Of a stretch of DNA of 64,000 nt, positions 1 through 9,489 are shown piece after piece. The notes under the pieces were generated by a model. It searched no databases and had not been told where the DNA came from. It was given only the letters and a program-made list of their open reading frames with translations. Positions within the stretch are counted from its first letter, which is position 1. Every line of letters begins with the position of its first letter. Position numbers and translations under genes: made by a program. The DNA comes from Planctomycetes bacterium TMED75. Lineage in GTDB: Bacteria; Planctomycetota; Phycisphaerae; Phycisphaerales; SM1A02. Where the stretch lies: NCBI GenBank assembly GCA_002171655.1, contig NHEC01000120.1:20503-84502 (forward strand), given 5' to 3'.

Positions 1-1193
1 TCAAGCGTACGGAACCAGTTCTTGTGAATCTGGCGTCCGTCGTCCGTGGTTTCATACCACCGCGGGAGTCCAAGAACCACTGCCAGTTCATCGACGGTGT
101 CAGCGGTTCCGATCGAAAAACCGCACTCCTGTGCTTCAGTCGCATTGACGGTCAGGTTTTCTTGAGCGGTGGAGAGGATTTTTTCCCCTTGGGTGTTGCC
201 GTAGTGCACCACTCCTCTGTCGCCGTTCGCTGGGTCGTAGGAATACATTTCCGAGTTGGTCACCATTGCCTCGGCCATTTCGCGGTTGTGGCCACCACTT
301 TCGGCGGCGTCGCCGACTTCCTTGACCCAGGCAGCCAGTTGAGCGCCTTCAGCTGCCTTGTCCCCGCCGAACATCGTGATCGAACCAAGAGCCCCCGAGG
401 GCATGAAGACAACCTGGGGACAGTGAAAAGAAGTGAAGGCAGCCGCAGAGATTGCCTTTCTGATCCAGGCCACCAGCGTGTGTCGTTTCTGCAGTTCCCG
501 CATGGTGGCGGAGATCTCATCACCTTCCTTGACCAGGCCCCCGGGGCTGTCCACCAGCAACACGATGATCTGACCGTCGCCGTATTGATCGGCAATCTCT
601 CCAATTTGCTTGATCTCGTTGTGCCGGGCGAAGCTGCCCACGGTGCCTTCGAATGGAAGCAGGAAGACCTTCGGCCATTTGTCCTCAAGTCCGGGGCCGG
701 GAGTCGTGTGATATCCCTCCATGTGACTGCTTGCTGGCTCCGGGATCACCGGTGAGGCCAAGGTCTCGGTGCGTGTGCCTTGTCGTGCGTCCGGGCGGGT
801 GGTGCTGGAACTCACTCCGCCTGTCTGGTTCGCCGCGGATTCGACTTTGATGATCTGCGAAACGAAGATCGTTTCGGAATCGCCGTTTGTCTTTTGAATT
901 GTGATCGCAAGGACCTTCTTCGACTTACTTCGAGTCGCACCCTTCAGCACTCCGGTGACGAGCTCCCGGCCTCGCCGGCTGTCCCACGACACTGCGATCG
1001 ATTGGCCAATGTCGCCAGTCCACGTCTGATTTCGACCGGTCTTGCCAAGTCGAAGTGTGACCGATTCCTGTTGTTCCACCAGGCTGGACTCAACCGTGGC
1101 GGATTCAGCCAGGGAATCTGGGGTGATGATGAAGGTTGTGGTGACACTGGCAATGGTCAGGAAACGAAGCAAAGTCATAGGTCTCATGTTCAT
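1..1193 (-). CDS. Exported ClpP/NfeD-fold serine protease-like protein (C-terminus beyond the window)
   Basis: I translated this frame directly; it is open to the left edge, so the C-terminus is missing. A signal peptide (about residues 1-30, hydrophobic LLRFLTIASV) is followed by a beta-rich stretch and then a ClpP/crotonase-type domain. DSPGG (Asp215) is the oxyanion-side motif of SppA/NfeD/ClpP-fold proteases. ISAAAF places Ser249 where NfeD-type enzymes carry the nucleophile, and Lys291 lies 42 residues on, close to the Ser-Lys spacing of NfeD proteases. Function is therefore probably an extracytoplasmic membrane-associated protease, by family inference. In-frame ATGs at 1187 and 1178 are alternative starts. 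The next gene upstream is a diverged paralogue 75 bp away, probably in the same operon. Confidence 0.82.
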   Translation of the reverse strand, partial: MNMRPMTLLRFLTIASVTTTFIITPDSLAESATVESSLVEQQESVTLRLGKTGRNQTWTGDIGQSIAVSWDSRRGRELVTGVLKGATRSKSKKVLAITIQKTNGDSETIFVSQIIKVESAANQTGGVSSSTTRPDARQGTRTETLASPVIPEPASSHMEGYHTTPGPGLEDKWPKVFLLPFEGTVGSFARHNEIKQIGEIADQYGDGQIIVLLVDSPGGLVKEGDEISATMRELQKRHTLVAWIRKAISAAAFTSFHCPQVVFMPSGALGSITMFGGDKAAEGAQLAAWVKEVGDAAESGGHNREMAEAMVTNSEMYSYDPANGDRGVVHYGNTQGEKILSTAQENLTVNATEAQECGFSIGTADTVDELAVVLGLPRWYETTDDGRQIHKNWFRTL

Positions 1194-1268
1194 TTCTCGG
1201 AAGTAAAGAGTTCTGGTGTCTGTGAGATCAATTCAACGGGTTGTGCCTGGAAGTCGGGCTGTTTCAGA

Positions 1269-2444
1269 TCAGTTGCGCCCGCCGCCCCCGAGTCCGCCTC
1301 CGCGGCCACCTCGGGACCCGCCTCGCCCGCCTCCACGTTGGGCATCCTTGGCCTGTCGTATCTGGTCCTTGTAGGTGGCGATGTCAAACTCAAGCTGGCT
1401 GATGGTGAGGCCGTACTCGTCTTTCATTCTTCGTTCCACGGCGGAATAACGGTTCATGTGGTTGAGCACCTCTTCGAGTTGTTTGCGCTTTGCCATCAGG
1501 ACCCTTGCCTGGCTGTTTGTCGTTCCCAGCCCACGGTCCGCCCTGTAATCTTCGTAGGTCACCTTGCACTTCGCGTAGCTGCCGCGCCAACGGTTTGTGT
1601 ACTTTTCCGCGATCTCATCACCTTGGGTGTTGTGCTCGTACTCCCGGTACCCCAGCACGAAGACGAGGTCCTCGAGTGAGCTCACGGTGTCCTCGATGAG
1701 CATGGTGTCGAGCGCCGTCTTGGATGACCAGTTCGCCACTTCTTCCGGGTTGTTGTCCACCAACCACATTCCCTCGGTATGCGGAAGCCAGATGACGTCT
1801 CGTCCCACGAAATTGGCGCTCAGTTTCTTCTCTGGATCAATCATCGCATTACCGAGCACTCGGGCATATTCGCCTCGTCCACCCATTTCGAAGAAGCCTC
1901 GGGCCTGACCCTCCATGGCTTCTTCCATCTTTTCCCGAATGTCCTCATCGTTCCAATTCTGGACCATTCTGTGCAGGTTCTGAAGCCCATACAGACGGGC
2001 TCCCTCGGACATATACAGCTTTGGCCACGCCATGCACAACAAGCTTGAGATGCCCACGCTGTCCTCGATCCAGACCACCTGATCGATGTGTCCCAGCTTG
2101 GTGTGGAGGTCCTGGCACATGTTGCGGTATTCGGGAAGTTGGAACTTTCCCGCTTCCAATCGGTTGAATTGCGGAAGGTGCTGGTTGGTACCAAGGTCCG
2201 CGGAGTCGATTCTGAAGATGATCACATCCGGCTGGACTTCCTCGATGTCCTCGATGATCTCTGCAATGAGGTCTTCATGGATGTCGGTTCCCATCTGGCC
2301 CACCAGGGGGACGGTGTAGACCACCGGCAGCTTTTCATTGGTGCCATCCTCGTTGTTCGTGGGGGCTGAATCCTTGGGAGCGCCCATCGCAAGCATGGTC
2401 GAGCAAAGGGCGGCACAGCTGATAAGGAAACCTGTTTTGATCAT
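1269..2444 (-). CDS. Exported ClpP-fold paralogue with Gly/Arg-rich tail, probably non-proteolytic
   Basis: The 391-residue product starts at ATG 2444, preceded by a GGAG ribosome site and followed by a signal peptide (MIKTGFLISCAALCSTMLA). Residues 41-150 follow the same layout as the downstream neighbour: a VVYTVPLVGQ strand, then IIFRIDSADLG where the neighbour has the DSPGG loop, then GISSLL where the neighbour has ISAAAF. The PGG oxyanion loop is lost, although a serine remains (133/134). The C-terminal third is helical with a predicted coiled coil and ends in about 20 residues of RGG/RGGG repeats. I infer a duplicated, diverged pseudoprotease or scaffold partner of the neighbouring protein. 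The function is unknown. Confidence 0.8.
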   Translation of the reverse strand: MIKTGFLISCAALCSTMLAMGAPKDSAPTNNEDGTNEKLPVVYTVPLVGQMGTDIHEDLIAEIIEDIEEVQPDVIIFRIDSADLGTNQHLPQFNRLEAGKFQLPEYRNMCQDLHTKLGHIDQVVWIEDSVGISSLLCMAWPKLYMSEGARLYGLQNLHRMVQNWNDEDIREKMEEAMEGQARGFFEMGGRGEYARVLGNAMIDPEKKLSANFVGRDVIWLPHTEGMWLVDNNPEEVANWSSKTALDTMLIEDTVSSLEDLVFVLGYREYEHNTQGDEIAEKYTNRWRGSYAKCKVTYEDYRADRGLGTTNSQARVLMAKRKQLEEVLNHMNRYSAVERRMKDEYGLTISQLEFDIATYKDQIRQAKDAQRGGGRGGSRGGRGGGLGGGGRN

Positions 2445-2726
2445 GGATGAACTCCGGTTGGGATCTGAATCGGTGTGGATCCCATGATGATACGAGTAGA
2501 CCGTGGAGACGTGGCATGGCCACTTGGCCATTTCCCGTCAGTTTTTGGCCCCCATGAGGCCTTTTTCAGTCTCATTCGACCAGAATCCGGCATGGGAGTC
2601 CCAAGGCAAGGCCACACGGCCCAACCATGGGAACAGGCGCAAACCGGACCGGGGATGTCCGGGGAAATCCCGAAATTCGAAGCATTCAGTTCACGGTCGA
2701 CCGCTTCGAGGGCTGCTGACTCAGGA
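2445..2726. other. Intergenic stretch, no gene seen
   Basis: This 282-bp gap separates the ClpP-fold pair from the glucan locus; both flanking genes run on the minus strand. It must hold the promoter of the ClpP-fold operon and the end of the transporter transcript. I see no convincing coding frame. A GGCC repeat pair followed by a T-run around 2548-2576 is too short a stem to call a terminator. Confidence 0.5.
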
Positions 2727-4172
2727 TCAAGCCCGTTCCTTGGCGCCGTTTCCCTTGAAGAAGTCCTCAATCTTCTCGAGTTCAACTCCCTTGGTTTCCG
2801 GCATCAGGTACCAGACAAAGGCGATCGTGAACAGGTTGAATCCGGCGAAGATCCAGAAGGCCACCCCCGCGTTGTAGTCGACGAGGCTGAGCGATCCCTG
2901 GGCAATGAAGAAGTTGCCGACCCAGTTCGCAGAGCTCGCCAGTCCCACGCAGACACTTCGAACTCCAGCGGGGAAGATTTCAGAGATCACGAGCCAGACC
3001 AGTGGGCCAAGGCTGCAGGCAAACGCGATCACCGAAACGAAGATCGCGGCCAGGATGATGATTCCGGCAATGGAAACCTCGTTCGTCGTGGTGTCGCCGG
3101 TCCCCATCTCGGGAAGCCAGAGGTAGGCTATTCCAACCACGATCTGCCCGAGCATCATCAGAATCGTTCCGCCAATGAGTAACGGTCGCCGGCCCATGCG
3201 ATCCACCAGGTAGATCGCGATGAACGTCGCCAGCAGATTCACCAGACTCAAGGCCGCGGTCAGTTTGAATTCGATGTCTTTGAGGCCGATACCCTCGATG
3301 ATCTCGGGAGCGTAGTAGAAGATCGCATTGATGCCACTGGCTTGTTGCAGGAAGGCCAGACCAATGGCGAGAACCAACGCAACCTTCAAAGCGCGGCCGG
3401 AGGCAAGTGCCTTCAGGAAATTGGTTCCCGATTCCTCCTCCACTTTCTGCTTGATCGCCTCGAGCTCCTCTTCTGCGGCAGGGATCGATCCCATGGTGCG
3501 TTTGAGTACGCTCAAGGCCATGGTGTCCCGGCCTTTTCCAACCAACCAGCGGGGGCTCGGTGGCATCGCGAGCATGCCCAGGATCAATCCGGCACCCAGA
3601 ATCGCACCCAGTCCGAAGGCGAGCCGCCACAGATCACTGGGGGTGAGCCAGATGCCGAGCAGCATTGCCAGGAAGATGCCGACGGTGATGGCCAGCTGAT
3701 ACAGGCTCACCATCGCTCCCCTGGACCAGGGTGCGGCAATTTCCGCGATGTAGAGCGGGCCAGCCACCGAGGAAAATCCAACTCCGATGCCCATCACCAC
3801 TCGAAACGCAATCATCATCGAGGGGGTGACCGCAAGCGCACATCCCAGGCACCCGACCACGAAGAATCCACCACCCCAGACGTTGGTCCACCTTCGACCG
3901 ATCTTGTCACACAGTCGACCGGCCGACAACGCTCCAAGGAACGATCCTGCCAGCACCGAGCTCACGATCGTCTGAATGACCAGGAGATTGTTCCCGGCAT
4001 TCGTCTCCAGACCAAAGGCCTTCTCCACGCCTTTCTTGGCATCGGCGATGACTCCGATGTCGTACCCAAACATCACGCCGCCAAGCCCCGCGACCAGGGC
4101 GACGGCCACCGTGTATTGGGCGGAACGACTGGCCACTTCCTTTGGTGAGTTGCTTGTGGGATTCGTCGGCAT
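2727..4172 (-). CDS. MFS sugar:H+ symporter (sugar porter family)
   Basis: The 481-residue inner-membrane protein has about 12 transmembrane segments and the complete sugar-porter signature set: GYDIGVI in TM1, DKIGRRW after TM2, PSPRWLVGKGR after TM6, QQASGINAIFYYAPEI in TM7, DRMGRRPLL after TM8 and PETKGVELEKIEDFF at the end. These place it with the XylE/GalP/GlcP group, so glucose or a related monosaccharide is the likely substrate. The start ATG at 4172 has a GGAG site 8 nt upstream. It lies 80 bp downstream of the OprB-type porin on the same strand, which fits passage across the outer and then the inner membrane. The exact substrate cannot be read from the sequence. Confidence 0.93.
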   Translation of the reverse strand: MPTNPTSNSPKEVASRSAQYTVAVALVAGLGGVMFGYDIGVIADAKKGVEKAFGLETNAGNNLLVIQTIVSSVLAGSFLGALSAGRLCDKIGRRWTNVWGGGFFVVGCLGCALAVTPSMMIAFRVVMGIGVGFSSVAGPLYIAEIAAPWSRGAMVSLYQLAITVGIFLAMLLGIWLTPSDLWRLAFGLGAILGAGLILGMLAMPPSPRWLVGKGRDTMALSVLKRTMGSIPAAEEELEAIKQKVEEESGTNFLKALASGRALKVALVLAIGLAFLQQASGINAIFYYAPEIIEGIGLKDIEFKLTAALSLVNLLATFIAIYLVDRMGRRPLLIGGTILMMLGQIVVGIAYLWLPEMGTGDTTTNEVSIAGIIILAAIFVSVIAFACSLGPLVWLVISEIFPAGVRSVCVGLASSANWVGNFFIAQGSLSLVDYNAGVAFWIFAGFNLFTIAFVWYLMPETKGVELEKIEDFFKGNGAKERA

Positions 4173-4252
4173 GGGTTCTCCGTTGGGTCAAGCCCCTCTG
4201 GCACTGGTTATGAAGGGTGTTTTCTCAGAACAACTGGTCGGTGTGAGGTGGT

Positions 4253-5797
4253 TCAGAAATCCGTGGTCAAGCGCAGTCCCAGAACGACCGGCGTGGCGCT
4301 TTCGGACCTCAGTCCCGGGTCCAGGACCACCTGAATGTCGGGAGTGAGCTGACAAGAACCGGTCAGCTGGATTCGATAGAAGACCTCGAACATTGATTGC
4401 TCCTTTACGAGCGTACCGGAGCCCTGGTACGCAGAGGATGGCTTTGACCAGTTGAACGCCGCTCCAAAGAGATCGCCCTGCCGACCAAATGGTGTTTCCA
4501 ATCCCATGCCGACGGATATTTCCGCGCTGGTCGTCGACATCCTCTCCTCGGCCAGCCCGCCTTGTGCCCAGAGTCCCAACTCACGGGTGAGGTGGCCTTG
4601 AATCTGAAGGCCGAACCCGTTCGACCAGTCGTAGAGGTTCTTGCCGACGTTCGCCCCCGTCACATCCGAGACGTAGTCAAGGTTCTGGCCCGCCCAGATC
4701 GCGGTCAGCACCGTTGGACCACCGAGTGCGTCGGTGTCGAAGGGAAGGACCCAGCCGATTTCCGCGGCAGCCCACACGAATCCCTTGTCGATGGTGCTGA
4801 AGTCCGTTTCTGGAGTGCCCAGGGCATCCGTCACGATTGCATTGACGAACAAGGATTCATTGATCGCAAACTGGCCGGCCACACCGTATTGATAGCTGCC
4901 ATGTGAAAGCCCCAGGACCTGGATCCCGTCGAAAGGACCGGCGAGAAACTGTCTGGCTTCATCGTTCGCCCAGAAGTTCAATCCGATGTACTGGTTGGGG
5001 TGGAGCTTGCCCACCGAAACGACCAGACGGTCGTCCATTATTCCCTGCTGGTAGTAGAGAAGGTTCAAGGTCGCGGCGCCCCCGGCCTGCCCCGTGTAGA
5101 GGGAGTTCAGTCCCTGGGTCGAACCCGCTGCCTGATCGGTATTGACGTTGTTGGGAACCCCGATCTGATTGCCTTGTCTCACCAGAATCCCGACCAGTCC
5201 GTGTCCATCGTGCCCTTCACCCGGTTGCCCGCTTGCCGGCGATTCCCAGAGGTTCCAGACCAGGTTGAAGTCCAGACGTCCGGTTCCGATGTTGCGTTGG
5301 GAATTCGGTACCGCATCGCTGACGTTCTGATAGAGCAGGGTGTAGTAGACCCCGAAGTTCATCCCCAGGCTCTGATTCAGATACTCCTCGAGGTTTCGAA
5401 TCGGACTCATCACCGGGCTGAAAGGCGATCCGAGGAGTGGGTCGAGTTTGCTTCGGCCGAGCGGAAACGGTCGCGGCGTGCTGAAGTCGAGTGTGACTTT
5501 CGAATCCTTGATCGGAAAGAGCGTCGGTGAATTTCGAAGAGTGGAGATGTTGGAGAGGAACTGGATTCGCTCGAGATGGCGCAGTCCCTTCCATTCTCCT
5601 CCGTAGCCCTCGAGTGTTCCTGAATCATCCTGCTGCAGAATGACGGGACCAGTGTCCTGCTTTTCTGATTGATCTGACTGATCGGAGCCCGGAGCCATCT
5701 TCGGCTTGACGTAGGTTGGATCGTCCTGGGCACCAGCTCCAGAGCAGAGGGGCAGGAGGGCGGCAAGCAGAATTCCGTATCGGATGGTTTGTTGCAA
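4253..5797 (-). CDS. Carbohydrate-selective porin, OprB family
   Basis: The 514-residue product has a clear signal peptide (hydrophobic ILLAALLPL, then GAGAQ) and a long region of short amphipathic beta strands. It matches the OprB family: EEYLNQSLGMNFGVYYTLLYQ early on, LHPNQYIGLNFWANDEARQF mid-protein, and GMGLETPFGRQGDLFGAAFN near the end, finishing with the terminal aromatic (TTDF) usual for outer-membrane barrels. The start is TTG at 5797, chosen because AGGAG lies about 8 nt upstream and no in-frame ATG precedes the signal peptide. It sits between the phosphorylase and the sugar transporter and probably admits glucose or short glucans through the outer membrane. Confidence 0.9.
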   Translation of the reverse strand: MQQTIRYGILLAALLPLCSGAGAQDDPTYVKPKMAPGSDQSDQSEKQDTGPVILQQDDSGTLEGYGGEWKGLRHLERIQFLSNISTLRNSPTLFPIKDSKVTLDFSTPRPFPLGRSKLDPLLGSPFSPVMSPIRNLEEYLNQSLGMNFGVYYTLLYQNVSDAVPNSQRNIGTGRLDFNLVWNLWESPASGQPGEGHDGHGLVGILVRQGNQIGVPNNVNTDQAAGSTQGLNSLYTGQAGGAATLNLLYYQQGIMDDRLVVSVGKLHPNQYIGLNFWANDEARQFLAGPFDGIQVLGLSHGSYQYGVAGQFAINESLFVNAIVTDALGTPETDFSTIDKGFVWAAAEIGWVLPFDTDALGGPTVLTAIWAGQNLDYVSDVTGANVGKNLYDWSNGFGLQIQGHLTRELGLWAQGGLAEERMSTTSAEISVGMGLETPFGRQGDLFGAAFNWSKPSSAYQGSGTLVKEQSMFEVFYRIQLTGSCQLTPDIQVVLDPGLRSESATPVVLGLRLTTDF

Positions 5798-5896
5798 GTC
5801 TGCTCCTCGATCTTTCTGCTCTGGATCCTACCGGGATCTCACGTTCCCGGTGGGTCATCGCGGCGCATGGCATCAGCAGATGCGTTCCGGGTGGAT

Positions 5897-8026
5897 TCAG
5901 TCAGCCGCCCTCAGCTGATCGGCGAGGAATTCCCGATGCGCAGGCAGATATGCGAGATCCACGTACTCACCGACCATCCGGTTCGTGTTGAAATAGTCTG
6001 GAATCGTGGCGACTGATCGTAATGCTCTGCGAATCCAACGCCTCGGGACGTCTCGATTGTTCCGTTCGTAGAAGAGAGGGACGATTTCATCCTCGAGAAG
6101 TTCGTAGAGCGCTTCGACATCATGGATGTCCTGGTCGTCCTTGTTCTCGAATTCAGTTTCGTCGCCAATCGCCCAACCGTTTCGTCCGTCAAAGCCCTCC
6201 GGCCACCACCCATCGAGAATCGAGAGGTTCAGGCCTCCATGCAACGGCGGCTTCATCCCGCTGGTGCCACTGGCCTCATGTGGTCGGCGTGGGTTGTTGA
6301 GCCAGATGTCACACCCGGAAGTGAGCATCCTTCCAATCTCCATGTCGTATTCCTCGATGATCGCCACCCGGCCACGAAGGCTCGGGCGCTTGGACATTCG
6401 GTGGATCTTCTGGGCGAATGCCTGCCCGAATTCATCGCGGGGATGTGCCTTGCCCGCGAAGATCAACTGAACCGGGCAGTCCTCGCTGTCCACGATCGCC
6501 TCGATGCGATCCAGGTCACGGAAGATCAGGGGCGCTCTCTTGTAGGTCGCGAAGCGACGAGCAAACCCGATGGTGAGCGCGTCCGGATCGAACCAGCCTG
6601 AAATCTCCCTCAATTCATCGGGGTCTGCGCCATTTTTCATCGCTTGTTGAGAAAGCTTGTCTCGAAGAAACTGAACCAGATTTGCGCGCAGATCATTTCT
6701 GAGATCCCAGAAGTCGTTGGGATTCGCATCGAGGGCTCTTGACCACTGAGTGGAGTGGGGCGTGGCCCTGCCGGGGCGAAGTCCGATCTCTCGCCTCCAA
6801 AATGCATCAGCCGCGGGTGAAAGCCAGGTACGTACGTGAACTCCATTGGTGATCGCATCGATTGGGACATCGTCCGCATCCTCACAGCCGAAGGCACCTC
6901 GCCACATATCGCGCGAGACTTCTCCATGGAGCTGGGCAACGCCGTTTACGAAATTCGACATTCTCAGAGCGACCACCGTCATGCACAGCAGTTCCTCATG
7001 GCTGTCGGGATGTTCTCTTCCCAGTGCGTAGAAGTACTCCCGTGACAAACCGGCCAGATCCAGGACCGTATCCAGAGCATCTGCGGCTCGGCTCGGATCG
7101 TAGCGATCATGGCCGGCCGGGACCGGGGTGTGGGTGGTGAACACGGTCGTTCTCTTGACCATGTCCATCGCTTCTTCGTGGGTATTGCCTTGCTCGATCA
7201 GATTGGCAACTCGTTGGATGGGTGCAAATGCGGCATGACCCTCGTTCAAATGGTACACCGTGGGTTCGTATCCCAGAGCGTCAAGTGCCTTCATTCCTCC
7301 GACACCCAGGAGGATCTGCTGGCGCATCCTAGGATCCGAGTCCCCCTTGTAGAGCCCTTCCGTGAGCTGCCGATCCTCTTCGGTATTTTCTTCGCGGTCA
7401 GCATCCAGCAAAAGGAGTTCCGACCGGCCGACCTTCATCCGCCAGACTCTGGCCACGACTTCTCTATCCCACAGTGGACATTCGATGTCGATGCCGGTGT
7501 CCTCGATCGGCATCTGCTCGAAGTCGTACTTGGGGTAGATGACCCGAGTGTGTCCGTCGTTGCTGAATTCCTGGATGTAGTAGCCGTGCCCGTAGAGAAG
7601 GCTGACACCGACAAAAGGGACCCCGAGGTCCGAGGCGCTTTTCACATGATCCCCGGCAAGCACTCCCAGTCCACCCGAGTACTGCTGCATGCTTTCGTGA
7701 ATTGCAAACTCGCTGCAGAAGTAGGCGACTTGCATGTCACAGTCGTCTTCGGTCGCAATTCTTTCAAACCAGGTGTTGCGCTCATAGTATTTTTCGCGCT
7801 CGGCCATCGCCCGTTCCACCGCGTGCTGAAACTCACCCGATTGAAGCCGGATGCCCAGTCGCGCCGGGTCGCTCTGTTCGAGCATCTTCTTGGGCGAATG
7901 TCGCGTGTTCTCCCAGAGTCTGGGATCGATCATCGCAAAGGGTCTGCGCCCGATCTCGTTCCAGCTCCACCACAGGTCAGTGCTCAGCTCGTTCAGCGAC
8001 TCGAGCGTCCGTTCTGAGTCGTTCAT
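5897..8026 (-). CDS. glgP: Alpha-glucan phosphorylase (DUF3417 type)
   Basis: Phosphorolysis of alpha-1,4-glucans to glucose-1-phosphate, in the cytoplasm. The product (about 709 residues) begins with the DUF3417 region typical of short bacterial and archaeal phosphorylases (LNELSTDLWWSWNEIGRRPF). AYFCSEFAIHESMQQYSGGL and VYHLNEGHAAF follow, and the pyridoxal-phosphate motif is EASGTSGMKPPLHGGLN with Lys592 as the cofactor lysine. The ATG at 8026 suits the domain start. A TTG at 8071 overlaps the malQ stop as TTGA and is a plausible coupled start adding 15 residues; neither has a strong ribosome site. It follows malQ directly, a classical pairing in which MalQ lengthens chains for the phosphorylase. 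Confidence 0.93.
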   Translation of the reverse strand: MNDSERTLESLNELSTDLWWSWNEIGRRPFAMIDPRLWENTRHSPKKMLEQSDPARLGIRLQSGEFQHAVERAMAEREKYYERNTWFERIATEDDCDMQVAYFCSEFAIHESMQQYSGGLGVLAGDHVKSASDLGVPFVGVSLLYGHGYYIQEFSNDGHTRVIYPKYDFEQMPIEDTGIDIECPLWDREVVARVWRMKVGRSELLLLDADREENTEEDRQLTEGLYKGDSDPRMRQQILLGVGGMKALDALGYEPTVYHLNEGHAAFAPIQRVANLIEQGNTHEEAMDMVKRTTVFTTHTPVPAGHDRYDPSRAADALDTVLDLAGLSREYFYALGREHPDSHEELLCMTVVALRMSNFVNGVAQLHGEVSRDMWRGAFGCEDADDVPIDAITNGVHVRTWLSPAADAFWRREIGLRPGRATPHSTQWSRALDANPNDFWDLRNDLRANLVQFLRDKLSQQAMKNGADPDELREISGWFDPDALTIGFARRFATYKRAPLIFRDLDRIEAIVDSEDCPVQLIFAGKAHPRDEFGQAFAQKIHRMSKRPSLRGRVAIIEEYDMEIGRMLTSGCDIWLNNPRRPHEASGTSGMKPPLHGGLNLSILDGWWPEGFDGRNGWAIGDETEFENKDDQDIHDVEALYELLEDEIVPLFYERNNRDVPRRWIRRALRSVATIPDYFNTNRMVGEYVDLAYLPAHREFLADQLRAAD

Positions 8027-8067
8027 CTTGGAAATCTGTCCATACTCCAGGCGCAGGCGCCTTGTTC

Positions 8068-9489
8068 TCAAGTCAATCGTCCAGTCACCGCTGCCAGCCG
8101 GTTCATCCGCCGGGCAACCCGAATGTCCAGCATCCCCTTTCCGAGTCTCCAGCGCCAGTTCCCGGAGGGTTTTCCTGGAATGTTCATACGGGATTTTCCA
8201 TCCAGACCAAGGAGGTCCTGCATCGGAATGATCCCCAGATTGGCTCTCGAGCTCATCACCAGCCTGGTCATCAGCTCATGCGGTCCACGGGTCGGGGATC
8301 CGCCGTATTCGGTGATTCGCTGCCGGGTCGAGGGGGGGAGTCCTTTCCACCAGCTGACGGTGGTGTCGTTGTCATGGGTCCCCGTATAGGCCACCGAGTG
8401 CTCCGGCAGGGCGTGGGGCAATGCAGGTCCGCCATCGGTGTCGAATGCGTGCTGAAGGAGGAACATGCCCGGCAGCGCGAAGTCATCCCGCAGTTTCCGG
8501 ACGGCCGGGGTCACTCGGCCCAGGTCTTCGGCGACAAGGGCGCAATCCGGCAGCTCCGCGTGGATCGCTTCCAGCAGTTCACGCCCCGGAACCTTCCTCC
8601 ATTGACCTCCCCGGGCGCTTCGCGCATTTCCGGGGATCATCCAGGCGTGGAGCAGTCCTATGAAATGATCGATTCGGACCAGGTCGAACAGTTGAAATTG
8701 TCGTCTGATCCGCTCGATCCACCACCGATATTCGCTCCGGCGATGTTCCGGCCAGCGATACTGGGGGTGGCCCCAGAGCTGTCCGTTCCTGGAAAAGGAA
8801 TCCGGTGGGGTCCCGCTGACCAACCGAGGTCGGCCGTTGCGTTCCAACTGAAAGAGCTTCGGATTCGACTCGACGTCGGCGGATTCCATCGGCACGAAGA
8901 TCGGAAGATCACCGAAGAGGGAGATCCTTCGTCGACGGGCCTCCGTTCGCAGTTGCTTCCACTGACCTTCCAGGATGAACTGCTGGAACGCGTGGAAGTC
9001 CTCGTCGCCGCCTCGATGTTCTGCCGCCCATCTGCACCAGGGGCCCAGCCAGTGTTCGGAGCGTTCAAGGAATCCGAGGTAGCTTCGTGATCGATCACGT
9101 CGCAGCTCGGTGAAGGCCTCGAACGCCGTGTCCCATCGCGGGGCCTTGAATCGACGAGCGCCGGAGTAGTCCGCCCGGATGCGAGTCTTCAACGAGGTCG
9201 GCGCCCGCAGTGCGCTGGGGGCAAGCAACCCCTCGTCCACCAGTCCTTCAAGCGAGACCAGCAGCGGTTCGATCGCGAAACTCGACGCACTGCTGTAGGG
9301 GGAGTCCCCCTTGCCGATGGGACCGATCGGCAGTACCTGCCAGAGATCCCAGCCACTGGTTTCAAGCCACTTCATGAACCTCGAAGCCGGTCGACCAAGG
9401 TCACCTATCCCGTGTGGTCCGGGGAGCGAAGTGAGGTGCAGCAGCACTCCGGCGCGTCTTCGATCGAGACTGCGGTGGGTCGATCTCAT
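8068..9489 (-). CDS. malQ: 4-alpha-glucanotransferase (amylomaltase, GH77)
   Basis: Transfers glucan segments between maltodextrins and releases glucose, in the cytoplasm. The 473-residue protein carries the GH77 landmarks: RAGVLLHLTSLPGPHGIGDLG near the start, GDLPIFVPMESADV, VRIDHFIGL (Asp274, nucleophile), LVAEDLG (Glu321, acid/base) and YTGTHDNDTTVSWW (Asp373). The length is slightly below the common 500 residues. Its ATG overlaps the stop of the exported GH13 gene as ATGA, and its stop abuts the phosphorylase start region, so the three are probably translated from one mRNA. Confidence 0.95.
   Translation of the reverse strand: MRSTHRSLDRRRAGVLLHLTSLPGPHGIGDLGRPASRFMKWLETSGWDLWQVLPIGPIGKGDSPYSSASSFAIEPLLVSLEGLVDEGLLAPSALRAPTSLKTRIRADYSGARRFKAPRWDTAFEAFTELRRDRSRSYLGFLERSEHWLGPWCRWAAEHRGGDEDFHAFQQFILEGQWKQLRTEARRRRISLFGDLPIFVPMESADVESNPKLFQLERNGRPRLVSGTPPDSFSRNGQLWGHPQYRWPEHRRSEYRWWIERIRRQFQLFDLVRIDHFIGLLHAWMIPGNARSARGGQWRKVPGRELLEAIHAELPDCALVAEDLGRVTPAVRKLRDDFALPGMFLLQHAFDTDGGPALPHALPEHSVAYTGTHDNDTTVSWWKGLPPSTRQRITEYGGSPTRGPHELMTRLVMSSRANLGIIPMQDLLGLDGKSRMNIPGKPSGNWRWRLGKGMLDIRVARRMNRLAAVTGRLT

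Noticed and set aside
24-1679. Plus-strand frames at the left edge
   Set aside because: They lie opposite two genes with signal peptides and ClpP-fold motifs. The left gene simply runs off the window and so is easy to miss.
2545-2576. GGCC...GGCC followed by TTTTT as a terminator
   Set aside because: The stem is only 4 bp because GGCC is self-complementary, so it is too weak to support a call.
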